Position numbers and translations under genes: made by a program | Shown here: piece by piece, positions 1 to 5,804 of the stretch | How positions within the stretch are numbered: the first letter of the stretch is position 1 | How the letters are laid out: the number at the start of each line of letters is the position of its first letter | Notes under the pieces: generated by a model | Told to the model about the DNA's origin: nothing | Database searches by the model: none | The model's input: only the letters and a program-made list of their open reading frames with translations | Source of the DNA: JBGPOS01 sp041488155 | GTDB lineage: Bacteria; Chloroflexota; Dehalococcoidia; Tepidiformales; Tepidiformaceae | Reading direction: 5' to 3' | Length of the DNA: 12,315 nucleotides | NCBI GenBank assembly: GCA_041488155.1 | Contig: JBGPOS010000085.1 | Location: 1 to 12,315 of the forward strand

Positions 1-156
1 GGGTTCGCGCAACCATGCCGGCCAGCGGGCCAGGCGAGCCTCGATCGGCGCGGCAAAGAGGATCAGACCGGCAGTGGCCAGGCCCGATAGCTGAAAGCCG
101 ACATCCCACAGCACCGATGGGGCCACGACCAGCATCACCAGCGCGGCCAGCGCTGG
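1..156 (-). pseudogene. comEC: comEC, downstream fragment (continues beyond window)
   Basis: Reading the minus strand from the junction gives APALAALVML, then a hydrophobic stretch, then DVGFQLSGLATAGLI and IEARLARWPAW, ending in frame at position 1. DxGFQLS followed by hydrophobic helices is the hallmark of the ComEC/Rec2 'Competence' membrane domain. The fragment has no start of its own at a gene boundary. Its frame continues that of the ComEC part at the right end once the element is removed: 51 codons here follow 329 there. ComEC forms the inner-membrane channel that takes up single-stranded DNA. In the integrated state this portion is separated from its promoter and N-terminus and is presumably not functional. 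Confidence 0.85.
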
Positions 157-173
157 TGCATAATTGATCCCAG
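139..173. other. attL, left attachment site
   Basis: Host comEC sequence GGCCAGCG meets element sequence TGCATAATTG around CTGG (153-156). The same CTGG recurs at 10456-10459. A large serine integrase needs only a short identical core, usually with a central dinucleotide, so four shared bases fit. The exact crossover dinucleotide within CTGG cannot be fixed from sequence alone. Confidence 0.72.
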
Positions 174-193
174 CCGGTAAGGAGACCAACCAA
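157..193 (+). promoter_or_regulatory. possible integrase promoter at the left element end
   Basis: CATAAT (159-164, 5 of 6 to TATAAT) lies directly inside the left junction, 29 bases before the ATG of the integrase. No good -35 is seen in the host half-site. The bases at the -35 position come from comEC in the integrated state and from the right end of the element in the circular form, so promoter strength could differ between the two. GGAG (181-184), 9 nt before the ATG, is a convincing Shine-Dalgarno site. Confidence 0.3.
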
Positions 194-1432
194 ATGACCG
201 CATTCGCATACCTGAGGAAGAGCGTCGTCCACAACGCTGAGAGAGAGGTGTCGCCGGCTATGCAGGAGCAGGCCGTCCAGGAGTTGGCCGGCCATCACGG
301 CGACAATCACGGGTCCCTGGTCGTCCTGTCCGACCTGGACAAGTCGGGCCGACTAGGAAGGGAGAAGCGCCCAGGGTACGACGCCCTTCTGACCGCAATC
401 GAAGGAGGCCAATGCACTGCGGTCTACTCGTACTCGCTCTCAAGGCTGGGCCGATCAGTGCAGGAACTCGCCCGTCTGATCGCCGATTGCGACAAGAGGG
501 GCATCCCCGTCCGACTGGTCCGGGATGCCATCGACACTTCAACCGCGTCCGGGAAGGCCATGGCGCACATGCTGATGACCATGGCGCAGTTCGAGTCGGA
601 CGTGGCCAGCGAGCGCCAACTCGACGCGAATAGCCGGAAGCGCACCGAAGGCCGGCGGGTTGGTACCGCGAAGTTCTACGGCGACGCTCCGGGCGAAGAT
701 CCGGCCATCGTCCTGGCTGCATTCCATGAGGCCAGTTCCTACAACGGCGCCGCTCGGTTGCTCAACGAGAGAGGTGTCCAACCACGCGGGGCGAAGACCT
801 GGTGGTCGTCGTCTGTCCGAGTCATCGTCCAGCGACTAGACCCGAGCGTCATCGTCCGGAGGGAGGAGCGCTCGAGCGCGCCAATCGTCGGATCGTTCCT
901 GTTGTCCAGGCTCCTGCGTTGTCCGTGGTGTGGAGCCTTTCTGACGGCCAACCGACCATCGCCCGGCAATGGCACAGCCATCCGCTACGCCTGCCGGCGG
1001 GGAGCGACGTTGCCGCACGGAGGGCTGCACTCCATCGCGGAGGGGGCGATCCTCCCCGCGATCCGGGCGGAAGCGGAGCGCCTTTCTCCAGGCGGCTCGG
1101 TCGTCCAGACCGCGAAGGGCACCAGCGGTGATTACGACGTGTTGCTGGCCAAGCGGGCTCGAGTCGTTGACTCCTACGTTGACGGGAAGATCGACAAGGT
1201 CGGCCGTGATGAACGTCTGGCCGCGGTCGATGCCCAACTCGAGAAGGTCCAGGACCGCCGCGTGCTGCTGATCCGACCTCGCCTACCGATGGCATGGGGC
1301 GGCCCAGATGAAGGTGTCGCGGCCGTCAACAAGGCACTGCGCGACCTATGGTCCGAAATCACCCTCAATCCGGAGACATTCCAGCCGGTCGGATTCACCT
1401 GGCGAGTGCCAGAGTGGAGGTCGGCGGCATGA
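194..1432 (+). CDS. large serine integrase (site-specific recombinase)
   Basis: This 412-residue protein catalyses integration, and with a directionality factor excision, of the element. The N-terminal resolvase fold carries YLRKS (residues 6-10, S10 the likely nucleophile), DLDKSG near 47-52 and SRLGRS (83-88) with the usual catalytic arginines. The segment DTSTASGKAMAHMLMTMAQF (114-133) precedes the long linking helix. A recombinase domain follows at about 155-230, then a zinc ribbon with CPWCG (C243, C246) and YAC (C267); the fourth ligand is not an obvious cysteine. A helical, probably coiled-coil stretch lies at 312-357. The ATG at 194 is preferred over a TTG at 164 because GGAG lies 9 nt upstream. 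At 412 residues it is at the short end for the family. The gene sits 38 bp from the attachment core, as is typical. Confidence 0.95.
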   Translation: MTAFAYLRKSVVHNAEREVSPAMQEQAVQELAGHHGDNHGSLVVLSDLDKSGRLGREKRPGYDALLTAIEGGQCTAVYSYSLSRLGRSVQELARLIADCDKRGIPVRLVRDAIDTSTASGKAMAHMLMTMAQFESDVASERQLDANSRKRTEGRRVGTAKFYGDAPGEDPAIVLAAFHEASSYNGAARLLNERGVQPRGAKTWWSSSVRVIVQRLDPSVIVRREERSSAPIVGSFLLSRLLRCPWCGAFLTANRPSPGNGTAIRYACRRGATLPHGGLHSIAEGAILPAIRAEAERLSPGGSVVQTAKGTSGDYDVLLAKRARVVDSYVDGKIDKVGRDERLAAVDAQLEKVQDRRVLLIRPRLPMAWGGPDEGVAAVNKALRDLWSEITLNPETFQPVGFTWRVPEWRSAA

Positions 1433-1548
1433 CCGCAAGCCTCGGCTCGCCGATACGTCGTCGGACCACCGTGCGCCGACGACAAGGATGGAACAGGCGT
1501 TCTAGCCATGCTCGAGAAGGGCCTCCGGCTGTGTGCTACAATTGTTGA
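1429..1548 (+). CDS. small basic ORF downstream of integrase
   Basis: This is a 39-residue ORF whose ATG overlaps the integrase stop (ATGA). GGAGG at 1416-1420, inside the integrase 3' end, stands 8 nt before the ATG, an excellent ribosome binding site. The product is rich in arginine (IRRRTTVRRR) and ends in AVCYNC; no family is recognised. A small basic protein translated right after a serine integrase could be a recombination directionality factor, but that is only a positional guess. The last codons overlap the -10 box of the next promoter, which weakens the case. It may be non-coding. Confidence 0.4.
   Translation: MTASLGSPIRRRTTVRRRQGWNRRSSHAREGPPAVCYNC
1457..1483. repeat. inverted repeat, 8-bp arms
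   Basis: GTCGTCGG (1457-1464) and CCGACGAC (1476-1483) are perfect arms around an 11-base loop. No T-run follows, so it is not a classical terminator. It may be an operator, or an mRNA stem within the small ORF after the integrase. Confidence 0.45.
1534..1542 (+). promoter_or_regulatory. extended -10 promoter for the 1611 gene
   Basis: TGCTACAAT is an extended -10 box (TGN plus TACAAT, 5 of 6 to TATAAT). No recognisable -35 lies 16-18 bases upstream, which is acceptable for extended -10 promoters. Expected transcript start is near 1549, giving a leader of about 60 nt that contains the hairpin at 1569-1610. Similar TGCTAC boxes occur at 2163 and 6426. Confidence 0.5.
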
Positions 1549-1568
1549 GGGTGCAGGAGTCGGCGTCG

Positions 1569-1610
1569 GGATCACTTCTCCGCCGGCCCGGCCCCCAAGA
1601 GAAGTGATCC
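1569..1610 (+). promoter_or_regulatory. 12-bp perfect hairpin abutting the start codon
   Basis: GGATCACTTCTC (1569-1580) and GAGAAGTGATCC (1599-1610) are perfectly complementary around an 18-base C-rich loop. The right arm ends at the base immediately before the ATG at 1611 and contains the only purine-rich candidate ribosome binding site (GAGAAG). In RNA the stem would hide that site. In DNA it could be a dyad operator for one of the nearby HTH proteins. Confidence 0.7.
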
Positions 1611-2123
1611 ATGACTAAACAATCGAAATGCCAGCGCTGCGGCGGACCACTCGGGGAAACGAGGGTGGATGAGGCGACGATCTGGGCAACGGCGCAGGGT
1701 CGGGTTGGCCAGACCGTGACGTTGGTCCCAGGCGACGTGTTGTATTGCGGCTCTTGCTGGCGAGTCGAGGGCGACCTGATTCGTGAAAGGCTCTACCAGC
1801 GGACGCTGGCTGATCGGCCCGACGCGAGCCCTGATGATCTAAAGCGAGAGTGGGGCCGCCTCGTGGCAGAAGCCGAACTGAACGGGTTCTTCTGGTGGAA
1901 GCGCTCGCTGGCGGGATCGGTCAAGGTCGCGGAAGAACGGCGCGATGCCCTGAGGAAGCGAGCCGATCGTGGCCGGCCGAAGTCCGGGCCGGTATGGGCA
2001 ACCGATCGCGAGGTTGCCCGTCTGTTCACGGCGCCCTGCGACGAGTGCGGCTCGATACCCCACCAGAAAGGTTGCAAGGTTCCAGGCCGCGAGCGTCAAA
2101 GGCGTCACCGCTCGCTCTTGTAA
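1611..2123 (+). CDS. zinc-finger protein, unknown function
   Basis: This is a 170-residue protein of no family I can name. An N-terminal zinc ribbon has C7xxC10 (CQRCGG) and C46xxC49 (CGSC). A charged helical middle (about 70-125) contains FFWWKRS. The C-terminal knuckle has C143, C146, H151 and C155 (CDECGSIPHQKGC), followed by a very basic tail. Two metal sites flanking a basic helical region suggest nucleic-acid binding; this is inference. It has its own extended -10 promoter, and its start codon is abutted by a 12-bp hairpin, so expression is probably controlled. It sits between the integrase and the HTH and replication genes, where mobile elements usually keep regulators. Confidence 0.8.
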   Translation: MTKQSKCQRCGGPLGETRVDEATIWATAQGRVGQTVTLVPGDVLYCGSCWRVEGDLIRERLYQRTLADRPDASPDDLKREWGRLVAEAELNGFFWWKRSLAGSVKVAEERRDALRKRADRGRPKSGPVWATDREVARLFTAPCDECGSIPHQKGCKVPGRERQRRHRSLL

Positions 2124-2160
2124 CGCTGACACCGCATCGAGGCGGTCTTCCGAGGCTCCC

Positions 2161-2194
2161 CTGCTACTTTGGGATTCCGGACCCAAAACAGCAG
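2161..2194 (+). promoter_or_regulatory. possible extended -10 within an inverted repeat
   Basis: Between the zinc-finger gene and the HTH gene, 13-base arms (2161-2173 and 2182-2194) pair with two internal mismatches: CTGCT with AGCAG and TTTGGG with CCCAAA. The left arm contains TGCTACTTT, an extended -10-like box. A promoter overlapping a dyad is a common operator arrangement, and the HTH protein encoded directly downstream is the obvious candidate to bind it. AGAGG (2196-2200) is the ribosome binding site for the ATG at 2209. Confidence 0.4.
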
Positions 2195-2208
2195 CAGAGG
2201 AAGCCAAC

Positions 2209-2826
2209 ATGACGGAGAAGATCAAGCCAAAGGATCGGCGACAGGCGCTGGGGATGACTATCGAAGAGGTAGCAGGCGCTTCCGGGCTCAACGCCAACAT
2301 CGTCGCGCGGATCGAGGCGACCGGAGAGCCGCCGGGCGCTCTCCTGACCTACGAGAGGGCTCTGACGGCCTTCGAGGAGGGGGAGGCCCCGCCCGCCGCG
2401 CAGCCCGAATGGAAGGCGACCCAGGACGCCATCGGCTCACTGGGCTACATCGCCGGGAAGCCGTGGCAGGAACAGCCGACCAGGGCGGCCCAAAACGCCG
2501 CCAGGCAGGCGCAGTTCGCCAGCATCCAAAAATGGCGAGCCGAACAAGAGGCGAAGGAAGCCGCCGCTCGGGAAGTCGCGAATCAGAAGATCAGGGATGC
2601 AGCCGTCGCTCGAGCGAACCTGGGCATCCGCCTGACGGAACTGCGCGAGCAGGCCGGGATCACGCTGAAGCAGATGTCCGCTATGACCCACGTCCCGGCC
2701 GACATTCTGGGACGGATGGAGCGGGGCGTGCCTGTCGGCTACCGGAACACCGAGGCGATCATCGAGGCGTACAGCGCGATGTCATTCCTCGGCCCTGGTG
2801 GACTCCGACGGGCCGGTATCGCATGA
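2209..2826 (+). CDS. double helix-turn-helix DNA-binding protein
   Basis: This 205-residue protein appears to hold two XRE-like HTH domains. The first, at about residues 12-50, contains MTIEEVAGASGLNANIVARI. The second, at about 140-190, contains LTELREQAGITLKQMSAM followed by ADILGRMERG. Between them lies an alanine- and glutamate-rich stretch (about 95-140) expected to form a long helix or coiled coil. The start is set by AGAGG (2196-2200) before the ATG. The stop overlaps the start of the replication gene (ATGA), so the two are translationally coupled. Likely roles are autoregulator of the replication block or origin-binding partner. This is inference; the HTH calls rest on residue pattern. 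Confidence 0.82.
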   Translation: MTEKIKPKDRRQALGMTIEEVAGASGLNANIVARIEATGEPPGALLTYERALTAFEEGEAPPAAQPEWKATQDAIGSLGYIAGKPWQEQPTRAAQNAARQAQFASIQKWRAEQEAKEAAAREVANQKIRDAAVARANLGIRLTELREQAGITLKQMSAMTHVPADILGRMERGVPVGYRNTEAIIEAYSAMSFLGPGGLRRAGIA

Positions 2827-3695
2827 CCTGGGTCAAGGTTGACGACCGCGCTTTCGAGGACCCGCGTTTCCTCGAACTCGAGCGCGGCACCGGCCTGCTG
2901 CACTTCGAGGCGTTGGCTTACTCGAACCGGAACGTGACCGGGGGCCGAGTCACGCTGCGCGCCCTGCGAGCCTTGACCCCCGACCCGGACCCGGTGGCAG
3001 CGGCGGACGCTCTGGTGGCGGCCGGCCTGTGGAGCAAGACCGAAGATGGCTACACGGTCGTGTGGCTGCTCGATGACCAACCCAGCGTGGAGGAAGTCGA
3101 GCGGCAGCGGGAGTACAACCGCGGGAAGCAGGCCAGGCACCGCCGGCACCTTGCTGGCGACCATTCGGGGTGCGACCCGAGATGGTGCCGCGGTGCCCAA
3201 CGTAACCCCGTTAGTAACCGGGTTACTACCGTAGTTAGTAACTCACCCCGACCCGACCCGACCGTAGGAAGGGGAACAGGAGTAGGGACCGCCGCCCCCG
3301 CCCGGCCTGCGGCCGGCGGGCGCGTCCCGGATGATGAAGATTCTGGTTCTTGCAGTCGCTGTGGAGTGGCAGCCGAAATCTCAGGTGAATCCGGGCCAGA
3401 TGCTGAACTAGATTGGATTCATGGGGATGAAGGCGATTTGTTCTGCCCCACTTGCCGGCAGTTTGGCCGACACAATCCCGGTTCTTGTATGGCTCTCACC
3501 AAACCGGGGAAGAATGGTCCAGGCGGAGAGCCGTGCGCTCAACGGGTGAAGGAGGGGCAGCAGTTTTGCCAATACCACCAGCAGGAGCGTTCCCGCGGGA
3601 AGAACCCGGCGATTGGCCAAGGAAAACTCGACCAGATACGTGAACGAGTATCCCAACCTCGGCCAGTAGATGAGAGTGAGAGGACCACGATATGA
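2823..3695 (+). CDS. phage-type replication initiator with zinc fingers
   Basis: This 290-residue protein starts with MTWVKVDDRAFEDPRFLELE, the opening pattern of phage helix-turn-helix replication initiation or replisome-organiser proteins. A winged-helix-like region extends to about residue 85. A low-complexity Pro/Ala/Gly/Arg linker (about 110-172) follows. The C-terminus has a zinc ribbon (C177, C180, C208, C211) and a second cluster (C222, C238, C249, H252). The DNA encoding the linker contains TAGTAAC/GTTACTA repeats that look like an origin, the lambda O arrangement. The gene overlaps its neighbours by ATGA at both ends. The name is based on the N-terminal pattern and context; binding to the repeats is inferred. 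Confidence 0.72.
   Translation: MTWVKVDDRAFEDPRFLELERGTGLLHFEALAYSNRNVTGGRVTLRALRALTPDPDPVAAADALVAAGLWSKTEDGYTVVWLLDDQPSVEEVERQREYNRGKQARHRRHLAGDHSGCDPRWCRGAQRNPVSNRVTTVVSNSPRPDPTVGRGTGVGTAAPARPAAGGRVPDDEDSGSCSRCGVAAEISGESGPDAELDWIHGDEGDLFCPTCRQFGRHNPGSCMALTKPGKNGPGGEPCAQRVKEGQQFCQYHQQERSRGKNPAIGQGKLDQIRERVSQPRPVDESERTTI
3202..3261. repeat. candidate replication origin: iterons inside initiator gene
   Basis: TAGTAAC occurs at 3212-3218 and 3236-3242, its inverse GTTACTA at 3222-3228, and a half copy GTAAC at 3202-3206. The first pair forms the dyad TAGTAACC-G-GGTTACTA. Directly after come three tandem CCCGA units (3247-3261). The cluster is AT-richer than its surroundings and falls in the unconstrained linker of the initiator protein, where lambdoid and many actinophage initiators keep their origin. 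Confidence 0.55.
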
Positions 3696-3820
3696 AGCGC
3701 ATTGGGTGGAGGCTACGGCGAAAACTGCGGCGCCGCCCGGCCCCTGTGGCTCCCCGGCACGTCCGGCACCTGTCATTTAGCCGCACCATCACACAGAAGC
3801 AGCAGGAACACGAGAAATAA
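3692..3820 (+). CDS. small basic ORF after the replication gene
   Basis: This is a 42-residue ORF whose ATG overlaps the stop of the initiator (ATGA), with a purine-rich GAGAGGA-like site about 8 nt upstream. The N-terminal half is strongly basic (MKRIGWRLRRKLRRR) and could bind nucleic acid or a membrane. The C-terminal half is polar (ITQKQQEHEK). No family is recognised. It is the last gene before the intrinsic terminator at 3854-3879, completing the block that begins at 1611. Coupling and ribosome binding site support it; length and lack of homology keep confidence moderate. Confidence 0.5.
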   Translation: MKRIGWRLRRKLRRRPAPVAPRHVRHLSFSRTITQKQQEHEK

Positions 3821-3840
3821 CCCAACCCCAACCCAGCCCC
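3821..3840 (-). other. G-quadruplex motif on the minus strand
   Basis: CCC AA CCCC AA CCC AG CCCC on the plus strand gives four G-runs of 3-4 with 2-base loops on the minus strand. Further CCC runs follow up to the terminator (CCCAAACCC at 3848-3855). It fits the canonical quadruplex pattern and starts immediately after the stop codon of the 42-residue ORF. Confidence 0.6.
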
Positions 3841-3853
3841 TATCAACCCAAAC

Positions 3854-3879
3854 CCGAACCATCTTGGTTCGGCTTTTTT
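3854..3879 (+). terminator. intrinsic terminator of the replication block
   Basis: CCGAACC (3854-3860), a 5-base loop ATCTT and GGTTCGG (3866-3872) are followed by CTTTTTT (3873-3879). This is a classical rho-independent terminator, ending transcription from the block 1611-3820. The next gene starts only 21 bases later. Confidence 0.88.
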
Positions 3880-3899
3880 AGTTATTGAGGAGAAATTCA

Positions 3900-4106
3900 A
3901 TGGCAGAAGACACTCGATCCCCCGCGCAGAAGGCACGGGAAAGTATCGCGACGAAGTTCGGCCAGTTCGGCAAGGCTCTGGCCGACCGGAAGAACGATGA
4001 CGGTCAAGGCGGGAGCCGCGGGGCGAAGTACAAGGGCTCCGCGGCCGTGTTGCAAGGCGACGAGGCTGATCCAGGCGCTGGCGACGACAAAGGTGGCAAG
4101 GCATGA
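3900..4106 (+). CDS. small hydrophilic hypothetical protein
   Basis: This 68-residue protein has a strong ribosome binding site (GAGGAGA, 3887-3893) 6 nt before the ATG. The N-terminal half is basic and helical (ARESIATKFGQFGKALADRK); the C-terminal half is glycine- and aspartate-rich and probably disordered. No family is recognised. It is the first gene after the terminator, so it must be served by read-through or by a promoter within the terminator region that I could not identify. Its stop overlaps the next start (ATGA at 4103), so it heads a coupled run of small genes. Confidence 0.6.
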   Translation: MAEDTRSPAQKARESIATKFGQFGKALADRKNDDGQGGSRGAKYKGSAAVLQGDEADPGAGDDKGGKA

Positions 4107-4318
4107 CCGCTCCGATCGCATGTCCGTGCACCTGCCATCCCTTCGGCGCTGAGTCGGGGATCGCCTCTGGCACGGGCGAAGAATCGTGCGACACGGCCGC
4201 TGGTTGTGCTCTTCCGCGGATCAAGGCCTTCGGCGGCCAGCCCGAGCCCTGCGGTGAACCCTCATCAACGCCTTCCATCGTCCGCGGCGACTCGAAGATT
4301 CGAGCGGGTGCAGCATGA
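4103..4318 (+). CDS. small Cys-rich hypothetical protein
   Basis: This 71-residue ORF overlaps its predecessor by ATGA, with AAAGGTGG (4089-4096) as ribosome binding site. Cysteines cluster at the N-terminus (C7, C9, C11, H12: CPCTCH) and recur at C29, C35 and C50, suggesting a small metal-binding protein. No family is recognised. A frame overlapping its second half is open as well (4206-4472), but it lacks a ribosome binding site and the coupled start that this one has. Confidence 0.5.
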   Translation: MTAPIACPCTCHPFGAESGIASGTGEESCDTAAGCALPRIKAFGGQPEPCGEPSSTPSIVRGDSKIRAGAA

Positions 4319-4340
4319 CCGGACCGAAGCCGTGGCGAAG

Positions 4341-4472
4341 GTGAGATACCCGGCTCCCGGCGGAGGCGACTGCTTTCACAGGCCATCCTGCTGTGTTGTA
4401 CGCCCTTATCGGGCCTCAACACCCCGGAGCGGCTCGGGGCGCTTTGAAATGCCTCAGATGCCCCATGGCTAG
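4341..4472 (+). CDS. possible small coupling ORF before the HTH gene
   Basis: After the 4103 gene, a 9-codon ORF (4315-4344, ATGA-overlapped) leads into a 43-codon ORF starting GTG at 4341, again overlapping (GTGA). This ORF stops at 4470-4472, just past the ATG at 4465 of the next gene, which has no visible ribosome binding site of its own. Reading the tiny ORFs as couplers would explain how ribosomes reach 4465. The product is cysteine- and arginine-rich with no family. A GC-rich stem lies within it (CCCCGGAGC with GCTCGGGG, 4422-4439). Evidence is positional only. Confidence 0.27.
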   Translation: MRYPAPGGGDCFHRPSCCVVRPYRASTPRSGSGRFEMPQMPHG

Positions 4473-4959
4473 CAGTCAATGTCGGGTTTGCCAATCTGGT
4501 CGAGTGGACTCGATCGATGCGCTGTTGGCCGCCGGTCGGTCTGCCCGTTCCCTGGCCGTTGAGTTCGGCATCAGCAACGACTCGATGAAGCGCCATGCCC
4601 GGAATCACCCGAACCCGCGCATGACTCATCCTCCGATTGCTCCACCCGATGATCCAGGAGCGGTCCGGTCACTGTATGGCCGACTCGAGTCGCAGATGCG
4701 AACCATCGAGCGCGAGATGGACAAACCCGACATCGCCCATCGTCAGTATCTAGACCTGGCCAGGGAACTGCGCCTGATCGCCTCTGAACTAAGCAAGCAT
4801 CAGGCCCCTGAGGCGGAAGAGTCGTGGTTGGATCGACTCCAGGGAACCACCGACTATCAGCAGTTCATGACCGATATTGAGTCGTTCCTTCTGGCTGAAG
4901 GTGGCCAGGAAATGCTTCAGCGCTTCCTCGCCCGTCTGCGCCTGGGGGAACCCCGATGA
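4465..4959 (+). CDS. zinc-HTH protein resembling phage terminase small subunits
   Basis: This 164-residue protein begins C6xxC9 (QCRVCQSG), followed by IDALLAAGRSARSLAVEFGI, then SNDSMKRHARNH. This C..C-ID..L..G-HTH-RH..NH pattern is common in short proteins encoded near phage terminases and in mobile elements. C6, C9, H44 and H48 could bind zinc. Residues 70-120 look like a coiled coil, consistent with oligomerisation as in small terminases. A longer version starting GTG at 4393 is possible and would add a second CxxC (CLRC). I prefer 4465 because the motif normally starts near the N-terminus. No large terminase is present, so in a satellite it could redirect packaging by a helper phage; that is inference. 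Confidence 0.6.
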   Translation: MASSQCRVCQSGRVDSIDALLAAGRSARSLAVEFGISNDSMKRHARNHPNPRMTHPPIAPPDDPGAVRSLYGRLESQMRTIEREMDKPDIAHRQYLDLARELRLIASELSKHQAPEAEESWLDRLQGTTDYQQFMTDIESFLLAEGGQEMLQRFLARLRLGEPR

Positions 4960-5126
4960 TCGGCCGCTGGCGCCGGCTTCCGCTCCCGGTCCGGGCTTAC
5001 TGGTCGGTCCGTGCACGCCTTCGGCTGTGGCGCTTTCGACGCCTCGAGCGCCAGGAGCGGCGTAGGGACCAGGACTTCGACCGTGACCATCCCACTGAAC
5101 GCCCGTCAGGGATTAGACGCCGATGA
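4956..5126 (+). CDS. small arginine-rich ORF
   Basis: This is a 56-residue ORF with an excellent ribosome binding site (GGGGGAA, 4944-4950) 5 nt before an ATG that overlaps the preceding stop. Its own stop overlaps the next start (ATGA at 5123). The product is extremely basic (RWRRLPLPVRAYWSVRARLR, then RRLERQERRRDQD) and would bind nucleic acid or membrane. No family is recognised. Without it the next gene would have a gap of about 160 bases, so the unbroken overlap chain supports it. Confidence 0.5.
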   Translation: MIGRWRRLPLPVRAYWSVRARLRLWRFRRLERQERRRDQDFDRDHPTERPSGIRRR

Positions 5127-5407
5127 CGTTCAAGCCTTTTATCAAGCCGACCCCTCCTGTGACCTGCGGTCGTTTCCGCTCGTCGGCTGCTACCACCGGT
5201 TTCGGCCGGGCGAATGAGTCTGGTCTAGGTCAGAAGGCTTATGCGCTGCTCGAGAAGTATGGCCCGATGCCCGCTCCGGAACTGCTAGCCCGCCTGGTGC
5301 TGACTCGGCCATATACCAATTTGACCCTCCTAGCGCTTCAGCGGGTGCTATATCGCCGCTCTGATCTGGTCGCCCTCGACGGAGAAGCCTGGAGGACGGC
5401 CTCATGA
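5123..5407 (+). CDS. small winged-helix-like protein
   Basis: This is a 94-residue protein. Residues 36-90 read as a winged-helix or replication-associated HTH: LGQKAYALLEKYGPMPAPEL, then LARLV, then LTLLALQRVLYRR and the wing-like DLVALDGEAW. Both ends overlap neighbours by ATGA. A DNA-binding regulator is likely. The first 30 residues are polar and proline-rich without recognisable structure. No specific family assigned. Confidence 0.6.
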   Translation: MTFKPFIKPTPPVTCGRFRSSAATTGFGRANESGLGQKAYALLEKYGPMPAPELLARLVLTRPYTNLTLLALQRVLYRRSDLVALDGEAWRTAS

Positions 5408-5661
5408 TTGATTCAAGGTCCACGAACCCGTCCGACGCGCTCTCGGGTCAGGAAGACGGCACGGAGAGGCTCCGGGACGTACTCGAGTCGCCCCCGATGA
5501 CACAGCGGGAGATTGACGATGCGCGGTGGCGCGCCTGGGCGATTCAGCAGCCCTGTCCGTACGGCTCTGGCCGACACACCTGGACGCCCCACGACGGCGG
5601 GCGCCGATGTCCGTCCTGCGGGCTCGCCTACTGGCCCGATGGCCGCGTGGAGATCGGATGA
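5404..5661 (+). CDS. small zinc-ribbon hypothetical protein
   Basis: This is an 85-residue protein with an ATGA overlap to the preceding gene. The N-terminal 45 residues are polar and charged. The C-terminal 35 form a compact zinc-ribbon-like unit with C51, H58, C69 and C72 (PCPYGSGRHTW, then RRCPSCGLAYWPDGRVEIG). The pattern of a conserved tryptophan, then CPxCG and a short beta hairpin, is typical of small phage and element zinc proteins of unknown role. Confidence 0.6.
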   Translation: MIDSRSTNPSDALSGQEDGTERLRDVLESPPMTQREIDDARWRAWAIQQPCPYGSGRHTWTPHDGGRRCPSCGLAYWPDGRVEIG

Positions 5662-5804
5662 TGCCCCTCTGGAGGCCGGCCCGCTCCGCGGTAGACCCGT
5701 CAGTCGATGGTGACGAGTTGCAACGAGATAATTGTGGGCTGGGGATTCTCGGGTGTCCAATTTCTGTGCCGGCGACCGCCGGTCAGGATCTGGAGGTTCT
5801 CGTG
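5662..5804 (+). promoter_or_regulatory. gap with a weak candidate promoter
   Basis: No gene is convincing here, although an ORF starting at 5658 (ATGATG overlap) stays open in frame into the next gene. GATAAT (5727-5732, 5 of 6 to TATAAT) has TCGATG (5704-5709) 17 bases upstream, a poor -35. A small dyad CCGGCG-AC-CGCCGG lies near 5770-5783. GGAGG (5792-5796) serves the ATG at 5805. Confidence 0.28.

Noticed and set aside
3496..4629. Long minus-strand ORF of 377 codons
   Set aside because: It runs antisense through the intrinsic terminator, the C-tract and several coupled plus-strand genes. Its residue composition (Arg, Ser, Pro-rich) is that of a high-GC shadow frame.
5658..5804. N-terminal extension of the 5805 gene from the ATG at 5658
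   Set aside because: The extension has no motif and the internal ATG has a textbook GGAGG site at the right distance; the long start cannot be fully excluded.
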